Positions 8,807-15,633 of a stretch of 64,000 nucleotides of DNA are shown piece by piece. Position 1 is the stretch's first letter. Every line of letters begins with the position of its first letter. Position numbers and translations under genes: made by a program. Source of the stretch: a virus; the IMG/VR virus record IMGVR_UViG_3300050821_013910, positions 1 to 64,000 of that record; one strand, given 5' to 3'. Below the pieces are notes generated by a model. The model had not been told where the DNA came from, did no database searches, and saw only the letters and a list, made by a program, of their open reading frames with translations.

Positions 8807-9314
8807 AACAATCCAGCGCGTAGAGGACTGGTTTGAGGAACGCCGCCAGTTTAGGAAGGCTGCTCTCTTGGCCCTCCGCAAGAGAGAAAATCTCCCCTCT
8901 CCCGTAGACGCCGACGGCAACCCCCTCGACACCCGCTTCGACGACCTCGGCAACGCACACTACTACAACGCCGCCGGGGAGATGGTCGATCATGTCCTCT
9001 GGGCCGGGGCGGGTAGGGACGGCAAGCCGGGAGCCTTCGCCACGGGCAAGCGCAAGGGGGAGGCGAGAGAGATCGCAGATGCCTCCTGGCACCGCCCCGA
9101 CGCCGAGTTCGAGATTCTGGAGGTCTCGGAAGACGGTCGCAAGTTAGAGGACGAGCTACGCGACCTCTCCCGCGACGCCGCCGGGATGGAACTGGCCGAG
9201 AGGGTCCGTCACGAGGGAGATGCGAGCGAGCAGGCCCCCGGTCTGGAACTCTCCGGTACCACGGACGGGGAAGTGGACGAGAAGCTGCAGCAGTATCTGA
9301 AGCGAGGTCAGTAG
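8796..9314 (+). CDS. hypothetical protein, 172 aa
   Basis: No family recognised. The GTG at 8796 follows an AAGGAGGAGG site ideally placed at 8780-8789 and overlaps the preceding gene by 11 bases. The protein is highly charged and lacks membrane segments and Cys pairs. The C-terminal third (ELRDLSRDAAGMELAERV) is probably helical. Confidence 0.7.
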   Translation: MAIETIQRVEDWFEERRQFRKAALLALRKRENLPSPVDADGNPLDTRFDDLGNAHYYNAAGEMVDHVLWAGAGRDGKPGAFATGKRKGEAREIADASWHRPDAEFEILEVSEDGRKLEDELRDLSRDAAGMELAERVRHEGDASEQAPGLELSGTTDGEVDEKLQQYLKRGQ

Positions 9315-9316
9315 TC

Positions 9317-9646
9317 ATGTATCAGCAATGCTCCACCTGTTCGCGCCGCTACAACGACGAATACCATTCAACTGTCTGCCCCCATCGCGGGATCGGATTC
9401 TGCGCCGTGTGTGATTACGTAGTGTGCGTGTGCAGCCCAGAGACAGCAGGGGACTGGGAGCGGAGTTCGGGCAATCACTTGTCCGAGGACGCTGACTGGC
9501 AGGCGGAACGGCTGGTCAAGCTGGACTCGGACCGTCAGGCTCAGAAGCGTCCCTTCCGCAGACTGTCCGACCTCTCCGGCGCGGAGTTCGGTGAGGCGCT
9601 GGCGGACATGGTGAAGGTGGTAGAGAGGAACAGGCGCAATGTCTGA
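9317..9646 (+). CDS. hypothetical Cys-rich protein, 109 aa
   Basis: No family recognised. The first 40 residues carry CSTC, CPHRGIGFC, CDYVVCVC, enough Cys/His for one or two zinc sites; the rest is helical and basic. Starts 2 bases after the preceding stop. Confidence 0.65.
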   Translation: MYQQCSTCSRRYNDEYHSTVCPHRGIGFCAVCDYVVCVCSPETAGDWERSSGNHLSEDADWQAERLVKLDSDRQAQKRPFRRLSDLSGAEFGEALADMVKVVERNRRNV

Positions 9647-9881
9647 CCCTCTGCCTCTGACCGGCGTCTATCAGTTCCCCCAAAACAAGTGCATCTGCGC
9701 CACGTGTGGATTCATGTGCTGGGTCGAGCAGAAAGCCTACCCTAGCACTACCTCTCCGGTGCGCGTCGTTGTTTCGCATCCTACTCACCCAACTTGTCCC
9801 TTCTCGCACCGAGCGTTTGAAGTCCCGATGACTAGATGCGAGGAGTTGCCTGTTGAATGGTTCTCGGAGCACATAGCATGA
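9639..9881 (+). CDS. hypothetical Cys-containing protein, 80 aa
   Basis: No family recognised. CICATCGFMC near residue 20 and a later Cys-x4-His (CPFSH) suggest a small zinc-binding domain. Overlaps the gene before by 8 bases and the gene after by ATGA. Confidence 0.6.
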   Translation: MSDPLPLTGVYQFPQNKCICATCGFMCWVEQKAYPSTTSPVRVVVSHPTHPTCPFSHRAFEVPMTRCEELPVEWFSEHIA

Positions 9882-10120
9882 CCCAAGAAATCGAATCCCT
9901 CACCCTCACCCTCACCCTCCGCTGGAAGCATCTCGACCGCCTGAAGAACTTCTCGATGACGGTATACATCGGAGCCTGTCCTATCTATTCCAGTCCCGAC
10001 CCAGACGAGGCGCGCATGATCGCTAAGGTCTTGGCCGACTGGAAGGGACTGGCCGGAGAGGTGCCGGAACTGGATCACTGGACGCCTGAGCCGACCGAGC
10101 AGGAGAACACACATGTCTGA
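9878..10120 (+). CDS. hypothetical protein, 80 aa
   Basis: No family recognised. The start at 9878 is set by the ATGA overlap with the preceding stop; an in-frame ATG at 9857 lies inside that gene. The N-terminus ESLTLTLTLRWKH alternates like beta strands. Overlaps the next gene by 8 bases. Confidence 0.6.
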   Translation: MTQEIESLTLTLTLRWKHLDRLKNFSMTVYIGACPIYSSPDPDEARMIAKVLADWKGLAGEVPELDHWTPEPTEQENTHV

Positions 10121-10913
10121 AATCGAATCCATCAAGCCGATCCTGACCGTAGTGGATGATGAGGGCGACTGGATTATCAACTCCACTGGCCCAGTCGGTA
10201 AGCAGGCCGCGCAGATCATCCTCCCGCTGGCTGCTGGCGCGAAGAAGGTGACCATCATCTGTGACTCTGAGATGAAGGTGATGCGGAGGAATCCGGCGGC
10301 GGAGAACCAAGCACTGCCGACGGGGAAGCCGAACGGTCAGGCAGCACCGACCCCTCCTCCTCCTCGCCGACCCTCCTCCCCCCTCGCCGACCAGCCCGCC
10401 GCCCCGGACGTGCAGGACCAGTTCGCAGCGGACCTCGCCGCCGGTCGCACCGGCGAGCAGGCCATGGGCGAGCAACCCTCTCCCACTCCCGGCCCCAACG
10501 ACCCGGTCAAGGTCCCAGCCGTCCCACCCTCCCGACGCAAACCTGTGATCTTCCAGGACGCCGCCGCCCCGCCCTCCCCCGAACTGGCCGAGGCGGAGAT
10601 GGCTCGTCTCCTCGCCGAAGCAGCCGAGGCCGAGCAGGCGGCAGCACAGGTGGCCGAGGACCAGCGCTACCAGAGGCAGCAGGCGGTGCAGGCCCAGGTT
10701 GAACCCCCCGCCGACCCCGCCGAACCTGAACCTGCCGCCGCCCAGCCCCGCCGCCGCCGCGAACCCCGTACCCTCGCCGTCGGCGGCCGGCCCTGCGGCC
10801 GCTGCGCCGGCGCCGGCCATATCGTCGGAGACTCCGGGTTCGCCGGGGCCTGCCCGGTCTGTGGGGGCGAGGGTCAGGTCAAGGCGTGGGACCGGTCGTT
10901 GAAGGTCAGGTAG
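10113..10913 (+). CDS. Pro/Ala-rich protein with C-terminal DnaJ-like Cys motif, 266 aa
   Basis: Three parts are seen: a folded N-terminus of about 65 residues, a long Pro/Ala/Glu-rich linker (about 70-225), and a C-terminal module with CGRCAGAGHI and CPVCGGEGQV, the CxxCxGxG repeats of the DnaJ zinc domain. Two repeats are enough for one zinc ion. Function unknown; it could tether a small adaptor domain. Confidence 0.65.
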   Translation: MSEIESIKPILTVVDDEGDWIINSTGPVGKQAAQIILPLAAGAKKVTIICDSEMKVMRRNPAAENQALPTGKPNGQAAPTPPPPRRPSSPLADQPAAPDVQDQFAADLAAGRTGEQAMGEQPSPTPGPNDPVKVPAVPPSRRKPVIFQDAAAPPSPELAEAEMARLLAEAAEAEQAAAQVAEDQRYQRQQAVQAQVEPPADPAEPEPAAAQPRRRREPRTLAVGGRPCGRCAGAGHIVGDSGFAGACPVCGGEGQVKAWDRSLKVR

Positions 10914-10959
10914 GGAGAGGGGCGTTGGCGCTGGCACTTGAGTACCTGAAGGGGATGAA

Positions 10960-11265
10960 ATGCTTTGGCTTGATTTCTTGATCTTTGGCAACGGCAGGGG
11001 AATGAAATCTCCCTACTCCGATGATGTGTTCTATTGGCTCAATAGACGCCTATACACATGGATTGGAGGCTTCGGAGCGCAACTGCGGAGTTTCGAGTGG
11101 TTCGCTCCAAAAGCAGGCACTCGGCGACGTCTGGCTGGTAAAGAGTTTGTTGTATTCAGCGTGAGCCGTCGCTGGCTGCGGGTCGATGTATCATGGGCGA
11201 TTTGTCAGCATCAACCCATCACCATCGAAGAGTTGCGCGAGCTTGAAAGTAGTCTCGGAAACTAA
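10960..11265 (+). CDS. hypothetical protein, 101 aa
   Basis: No family recognised. Aromatic-rich (DFLIFGNGRG, FEWFAPK, RRWLRVDVSWAI). Stands apart by 46 bases from the gene before and 74 from the one after, with AAGGGGATGAA just before the ATG. Local base composition is less GC-rich than the neighbours, so it may be a later arrival. Confidence 0.55.
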   Translation: MLWLDFLIFGNGRGMKSPYSDDVFYWLNRRLYTWIGGFGAQLRSFEWFAPKAGTRRRLAGKEFVVFSVSRRWLRVDVSWAICQHQPITIEELRELESSLGN

Positions 11266-11300
11266 CCTAGTAATAGGAACCGTGATCGGGACTAGAGTGC

Positions 11301-11309
11301 TGCTATGAT
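11301..11309 (+). promoter_or_regulatory. possible extended -10 promoter
   Basis: TGCTATGAT matches the extended -10 element (TGnTATAAT, one mismatch) in one of the few intergenic gaps of this arm, 31 bases before the ATG at 11340. No convincing -35 is visible at the right spacing. Confidence 0.35.
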
Positions 11310-11339
11310 TGCAACCAACTAACCAGAGAGGAGGCACCA

Positions 11340-11594
11340 ATGGACCCAATCCGAGACAAGTGGCTGGAATCCTCCCCGCTCGACACCCTTGGCGCGTCCT
11401 TCCTCCCTGCCAACTCGCTCGCCTTCATTCATGTCGTCACCCGGCCTATCGTCCTCGCTCCCGGCCAGTCCCTCGACGACTTGATCCTCGAACAGCAACT
11501 GGCTCAGGGGATCGACTGGGAGGCCACGGCAAGGCACTCGGCTGTCTTGACCAACTTGGCACCGCCGGAGTCGTCGGAGAAGGAGTCCCGCTGA
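11340..11594 (+). CDS. hypothetical protein, 84 aa
   Basis: No family recognised. It has a clear GAGAGGAGG ribosome site upstream of the ATG. Small acidic-to-neutral protein (LAPGQSLDDLILEQQLAQGI). The stop shares a base with the next start. Confidence 0.6.
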   Translation: MDPIRDKWLESSPLDTLGASFLPANSLAFIHVVTRPIVLAPGQSLDDLILEQQLAQGIDWEATARHSAVLTNLAPPESSEKESR

Positions 11595-11887
11595 TGGAGT
11601 GGATCAAAGAGCGCGTGCTGGAATTCTCTGAGGAAGGTTCCACCAAGCGAATCCACTGCCGGTTCCGTTCCGATGGGCGCATGTTCTATCAGCAGCTTTC
11701 GGATTATCGACACACCCTCCCCTTTGAGAATCAACGAGACAGATTGGAGAGCCACTTCGCCCGGTTCATCGACGAGCCTCCAAGCACGGAGCAATACACC
11801 CTCGCCGACTTCGATCAGGACTTCGAGGAGCGGCTGGGATTGATGAAGGCCAAGGAAGTGTTTCCGGCGGAGGAGGCGGCTGCCTGA
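11594..11887 (+). CDS. hypothetical protein, 97 aa
   Basis: No family recognised. The start at 11594 overlaps the previous TGA by one base and follows AAGGAGTCCCGCTG. Charged, helical C-terminus (DFDQDFEERLGLMKAKEVF). The same frame is open further upstream, but only as an out-of-frame shadow of the preceding gene. Confidence 0.6.
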   Translation: MEWIKERVLEFSEEGSTKRIHCRFRSDGRMFYQQLSDYRHTLPFENQRDRLESHFARFIDEPPSTEQYTLADFDQDFEERLGLMKAKEVFPAEEAAA

Positions 11888-12447
11888 TGGCGATCTTGCC
11901 CGACAGCGCGTTGCCTCTGTGCTCGAATCCTCAGCACCCAGCGGGTATGCCTCGCAAGATGATCTACCTCCAAACCAAGGACTACGCCCACGTGTTCGGC
12001 TGTCAGGCCTGCCGCGACGTCAACCATAAGCTATCGGTCCGCGTGATGACTGACTCGTTCTACCGCCGCGAGGTCCGCAAGCAACTGGCCGCCGAGGGTC
12101 GCCTCCTGACCGCCCCCCCTCCCCAGCGCCCGGTCCAGCTCTACGGTCAGACGGCTCAACAGTCGATCGGCTGGGACCCGGCCGCCCGTCGCAGCAAGGA
12201 CGGCAAGTTTGAACTGGTCGAGTACAAGGAATTGGGCAACGGCGATGTCCGCATTCAGATGGCGATTAACGGCAAGCTCTGCCCCCAGATGGATGATCAT
12301 ATTGCCTCCCGAGAAGAGTTCCGGTCGGAGGAGGAATATTGGATTAGGGTGGCCAGAGGGAGCGAGTTGATGTTGCATCTCTATGGCGATCCCCGCGCCC
12401 CTCTGACCCCCGAAGAATCGAAGCAGCGCGAACAGGAGATGTACTGA
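11887..12447 (+). CDS. hypothetical protein, 186 aa
   Basis: No family recognised. CSNPQHPAG near the start and CQACRD at about 39-44 hint at a zinc site; the rest is mixed alpha/beta with an acidic helical end. Overlaps the preceding stop by one base. Confidence 0.6.
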   Translation: MAILPDSALPLCSNPQHPAGMPRKMIYLQTKDYAHVFGCQACRDVNHKLSVRVMTDSFYRREVRKQLAAEGRLLTAPPPQRPVQLYGQTAQQSIGWDPAARRSKDGKFELVEYKELGNGDVRIQMAINGKLCPQMDDHIASREEFRSEEEYWIRVARGSELMLHLYGDPRAPLTPEESKQREQEMY

Positions 12448-12448
12448 G

Positions 12449-12628
12449 ATGATCCGCTCGACCTACACCTACGCGATCCTCGAAGTCAGCCATGCTGCTT
12501 ACTCCGAGATCAAAGCCAAACTGGAGCAGGCTGGCTACTCCGACCAGTTCCATGACGACCGCGATGGCGACGGGGTTGTTATCGACATGCACGGAATCGC
12601 CCTCAAGGATGAAGGAGAATCACATTGA
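12449..12628 (+). CDS. small conserved phage-type protein, 59 aa
   Basis: Starts 1 base after the previous TGA and ends overlapping the next TTG start. The sequence (MIRSTYTYAILEVSHAAYSE... then DMHGIALKDEG) recalls a small family seen in many phages and proteobacteria with the pattern STYTYA-LE-S-AAY-EI...V-DMHGIAL. That recollection is from memory. No function is known to me. Confidence 0.7.
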   Translation: MIRSTYTYAILEVSHAAYSEIKAKLEQAGYSDQFHDDRDGDGVVIDMHGIALKDEGESH

Positions 12629-13164
12629 GCAAATTGGCAGCAGTTCGCACCGGTCAACCAGCGCAGGGTATCGGAGCCGTTCCTGATGGCAACCCTCCTT
12701 CCTTCCCCCTCCCCCCTCCCGCCCTCGACGACGGTGACCCTCCCTCGATCAACCCTCGCTCCTACGCATCCGCCCCCCAAGCCGCGATGGCTGCCTCTTG
12801 GCTCTCGCTTAGGGCGACTGAACTGGAGGTCCGAAAATATTTCAAGTCCATCCCTGTGCCGAGCGGGCTGGAAATGTTGGCGAAAATGAGAAGGCAGTGC
12901 GACATGGCCGCCGAGACCCTCCAGCAGCGCATGGACGATGGCAATATAGAACGTTGTTCAGGTTGTGGAAAAACGCTCGAAGAAGCTCATAAGTCGGGAT
13001 GGTTGATGATGGGTTCGGATGTAGACTCTGCTACTGGTGTTCCTATGCCCTATCGCTACTGCGGTCCCCAGTGTATTCGGGAACGGAACCGCGAGAAGAT
13101 GCTCCCTCCCGAGTTACGTGACAAGAAACGTTTCGACGGCGAGGATATGGGAGACATTCGCTGA
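12625..13164 (+). CDS. hypothetical protein with zinc-like Cys pairs, 179 aa
   Basis: No family recognised. The TTG at 12625 is supported by AAGGAGAATCACA directly upstream and by overlap with the preceding TGA. A Pro-rich N-terminus is followed by a helical part (about 50-100), then CSGC (about 112-115) and YCGPQC (about 147-152), a likely zinc site. Confidence 0.6.
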   Translation: MSKLAAVRTGQPAQGIGAVPDGNPPSFPLPPPALDDGDPPSINPRSYASAPQAAMAASWLSLRATELEVRKYFKSIPVPSGLEMLAKMRRQCDMAAETLQQRMDDGNIERCSGCGKTLEEAHKSGWLMMGSDVDSATGVPMPYRYCGPQCIRERNREKMLPPELRDKKRFDGEDMGDIR

Positions 13165-13412
13165 TGGCAGACTCTATCAAGGAACCTGCTCGTGACTCCT
13201 CCCTTACCATAACCGACTGCATGATGCGCGCCATGTCGGACTTTGGTGAGAAGGACTATGTGCGCTGCGTGGTTATCGCCATGAATGACGATGGCTCCGA
13301 ACGTTCGCTTTACTCCAACGCTCGCTCCGAACCGGAAATGTTCGGCATGATCGAGATGGCGCGAGAAGGGTTCACCGATAACATCATCGACGACGAGGAG
13401 GCCGACCAGTGA
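13164..13412 (+). CDS. hypothetical protein, 82 aa
   Basis: No family recognised. Acidic small protein (TDNIIDDEEADQ end) with a beta-like centre (YVRCVVIAMNDDG). One-base overlap before, GTGA overlap after. Confidence 0.6.
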   Translation: MADSIKEPARDSSLTITDCMMRAMSDFGEKDYVRCVVIAMNDDGSERSLYSNARSEPEMFGMIEMAREGFTDNIIDDEEADQ

Positions 13413-13723
13413 GCCTCAAGTACGAATCCATCCTCCGCGACTCCATCTCCAAGCTCTCCCTCGGCCCTCGTGACCTCGTCATCGTCACCTCCCCCGAGGC
13501 CATGTCCACCTTCGTCGAGATGACTCAGGCCGGAGTGGGGTTCTCGGAGTACGCTAATCCTGTCCTCTACGTGCCGGGAGGCCTCGAAAAAGCCACCCGC
13601 GAGGACCTCCTCGACGCGCTGCGCATCCTCGACGAGCAGGCGGCGACCAGCGGGGGGAAGGCTGAGGAGCAGGTCTCGCGGATCATCACCGACCTCCACG
13701 CCCCGATCAGGAAGGTGCAGTAA
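13409..13723 (+). CDS. hypothetical protein, 104 aa
   Basis: No family recognised. GTG start overlapping the previous stop. A central GPRDLVIVTSPEAMSTF segment looks like a Rossmann-like strand-helix unit, and the C-terminus is helical. Confidence 0.6.
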   Translation: MSLKYESILRDSISKLSLGPRDLVIVTSPEAMSTFVEMTQAGVGFSEYANPVLYVPGGLEKATREDLLDALRILDEQAATSGGKAEEQVSRIITDLHAPIRKVQ

Positions 13724-14025
13724 TGGCCAACCAATCCCCGATTCACCGTCCGCTGGACGACGCCGATCCGCCAGCCAGTCTGCCCCCCGCCGCCCCACCT
13801 CCCCCTCCTGCCTCCCTCATCGCGCGCCGCGCCGCCCTCGACCAGCGCCCTCTCCACCATCGGCCCTTCTCGCTCGGCCCAGGCGGCGCCTCCTCCCTCT
13901 TCTCCCGCGCCGTCGAGCGCGCCCTGGTCGAGGAGATGGCGGGACAGCTCCGCGGCCAGGTGATCAGCGAGGGCACGGAGATCGGCAAGTGGGCCGCGGA
14001 CATCATCGCGGCGTTCAAGGAGTAA
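13723..14025 (+). CDS. hypothetical protein, 100 aa
   Basis: No family recognised. The Pro-rich first half is probably disordered; the second half (FSRAVERALVEEMAGQLRGQ, then KWAADIIAAFKE) is amphipathic helix. One-base overlap with the preceding gene. Confidence 0.55.
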   Translation: MANQSPIHRPLDDADPPASLPPAAPPPPPASLIARRAALDQRPLHHRPFSLGPGGASSLFSRAVERALVEEMAGQLRGQVISEGTEIGKWAADIIAAFKE

Positions 14026-14027
14026 GC

Positions 14028-14531
14028 GTGCTCTACTTCATCGATACCGAATTCAGCGAGAGGGGTCCCGAATACCCCCTCCTCCTGATTAGCCTCGCCT
14101 TAGTCGCCGAGGACGGGCGCGAGTTCTACGCCATCCATTCCGAGGTCTCTCCCGACGACTGCAACGACTGGGTACGTGCCAATGTCCTGCCCCATCTCGA
14201 CCTGAACGACGGCTGGGACCGGCGCTGCGCATTGGACGAGATGGCTACGCAGGTCGAGTTATTCTGTGATCCGGAGAGATATGGCAAACCGAAATTCGTT
14301 GGCTACTACTCGGACTACGACTGGGTTGTGTTCGCGCAGATATTCGGGACCATGATGGACCTTCCCAAAGGCTTTCCGATGTACTGCTTAGACATCAAGC
14401 AGTGGTGCGACCAGCTCGGCAATCCCACTCTCCCCAAGCAGACCACCACCGAGCACAACGCCCTCCATGACGCGCGCTGGAACAAGCAGGCGTGGGAGTT
14501 CCTGTCCGCGCGAGAGAAGGGAGAACGCTGA
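14028..14531 (+). CDS. DEDD-type 3'-5' exoribonuclease-like protein, 167 aa
   Basis: Resembles the Rv2179c-like exoribonuclease group of the DEDD superfamily. The catalytic residues appear in order: DTE at 6-8 (YFIDTEFS), an Asp in YYSDYDW, and the H-x4-D of EHNALHDARW. The GTG at 14028, two bases after the previous stop, gives the family's usual start (LYFIDTEF); an ATG at 13989 lies in the preceding gene. It could trim RNA or single-stranded DNA ends. Confidence 0.75.
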   Translation: MLYFIDTEFSERGPEYPLLLISLALVAEDGREFYAIHSEVSPDDCNDWVRANVLPHLDLNDGWDRRCALDEMATQVELFCDPERYGKPKFVGYYSDYDWVVFAQIFGTMMDLPKGFPMYCLDIKQWCDQLGNPTLPKQTTTEHNALHDARWNKQAWEFLSAREKGER

Positions 14532-14821
14532 TGGATTCCGTCTCTCCCGTCCTCACCGACCTCGAAATCCCCTCCGAGCAGGTCGTCGCCCTCGGTCAGA
14601 CCGCCCTCTACTACCCAATCATCGTCGCTCGCATCCGCTTCTCCGACGACTCCCCCTGCTCCCTGACCCGGTTCCGATTCAGCGACAAGGAACGCGACCT
14701 GCTCGCCGCCGGGGCTGACTTGATCCTCGGCCAGCCCCACCACGGCATGATGATGCCGGTCTCGCTGCAACTGGCGATGCCTGGAGAATATCCGTTGCCC
14801 GAGCCTGAGCCTGCGAAATGA
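14531..14821 (+). CDS. hypothetical protein, 96 aa
   Basis: No family recognised. The start at 14531 overlaps the exonuclease stop by one base. Beta-rich look (IIVARIRFSDD, RFRFSDKERD) with a Pro/Glu tail. Last gene of the left-arm operon before the homing endonuclease region. Confidence 0.6.
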   Translation: MDSVSPVLTDLEIPSEQVVALGQTALYYPIIVARIRFSDDSPCSLTRFRFSDKERDLLAAGADLILGQPHHGMMMPVSLQLAMPGEYPLPEPEPAK

Positions 14822-14910
14822 CTGGAATGGAAATGGTCTGGGAGGGTTATACTAGGGGGGTCAGGGAGTTAGCGCTCCCGGCAAGCCTAATCGTTCTCGG
14901 AGGAACGACC

Positions 14911-15207
14911 ATGACCCCACTATCAAGGTACTACAAGGACTACACAGGCAAAAGGTTCGGCCTGTGGACCGTGCTTTCTTTTCACGAGCGCACCAAACAT
15001 ACTACGGTGTGGCTGTGCAGGTGCGATTGCGGAACCGTGAAGCCGGTAAGCCGCAAATACCTGCAAGAAGGAATAAGCGAGTCGTGCGGCTGTTCATATA
15101 TCCGCAAGGGTTGGATCAAGGGTCTACTAGGCTACATTCCTCTGACCAAAGGACAGGTAGCGTATGTCAGCGCATATCGAGTAGAAGACCTGCAACGGTG
15201 GAATTGA
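14911..15207 (+). CDS. homing endonuclease, N-terminal part ended by an in-frame TGA, 98 aa
   Basis: The strong site CTCGGAGGAACGACC precedes the ATG at 14911, which is preferred over 14818. The domain YTGKRFGLWTVLSFHER with CRCDCG and SCGC is the small zinc-ribbon module often found at the N-terminus of phage HNH/AP2 endonucleases. Residues IPLTKGQVAYVSAYRVEDLQ begin the standard HNH-AP2 protein. Translation stops at TGA 15205-15207, and the same frame resumes at 15214 with the rest of that protein, so this is probably half of a broken gene. Confidence 0.7.
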   Translation: MTPLSRYYKDYTGKRFGLWTVLSFHERTKHTTVWLCRCDCGTVKPVSRKYLQEGISESCGCSYIRKGWIKGLLGYIPLTKGQVAYVSAYRVEDLQRWN

Positions 15208-15213
15208 CACGCC

Positions 15214-15633
15214 GTGAAGAAAGCTTCTGGGTGGTATGCCTGTCGGCACGGTATCCCCGGCCAAGACACCGAGAGGCGTATATACATGGCTCGCTATATC
15301 CTTGGAATGGACCCTTCAGATAAGCGGCACGCCGATCACAAAAATCGCCGGACGCTCGACAATCGGGATCGCAATCTTCGCCCTGCTACTCGTCGTCAGA
15401 GTGTAGTAAACAGAGGGGTGCGCAAGGACAGCGCAACTGGAGTCAAGGGTGTCCGCCGCTGCAAGGCGAATGGTGTTTATGTGGGAAGATATCAGGCGCG
15501 AATAATATATAAGTATAAGGAAATCTACTTAGGGACTTACGATACTCTGGAAGAGGCAAGCCGGGTGTATATGGAGGCTGCTCGAAGGTTGTTTGGAAAG
15601 TTCGCCACGACTGGTCGAAAGAAGAGGAAATAA
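15214..15633 (+). CDS. homing endonuclease, HNH-AP2 part, 139 aa
   Basis: The HNH core is HADHKNRRTLDNRDRNLR (about 39-56), followed by a link rich in Asn/Arg and an AP2 DNA-binding domain (VKGVRRCKANGVYVGRYQAR... YLGTYDTLEEASRVYMEAAR). The GTG at 15214 has no good ribosome site. It lies in the same frame as the preceding ORF after a single TGA, so either it is made from the GTG alone or the gene is a pseudogene. Its stop codon overlaps the probable terminase N-terminus. Confidence 0.75.
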   Translation: MKKASGWYACRHGIPGQDTERRIYMARYILGMDPSDKRHADHKNRRTLDNRDRNLRPATRRQSVVNRGVRKDSATGVKGVRRCKANGVYVGRYQARIIYKYKEIYLGTYDTLEEASRVYMEAARRLFGKFATTGRKKRK

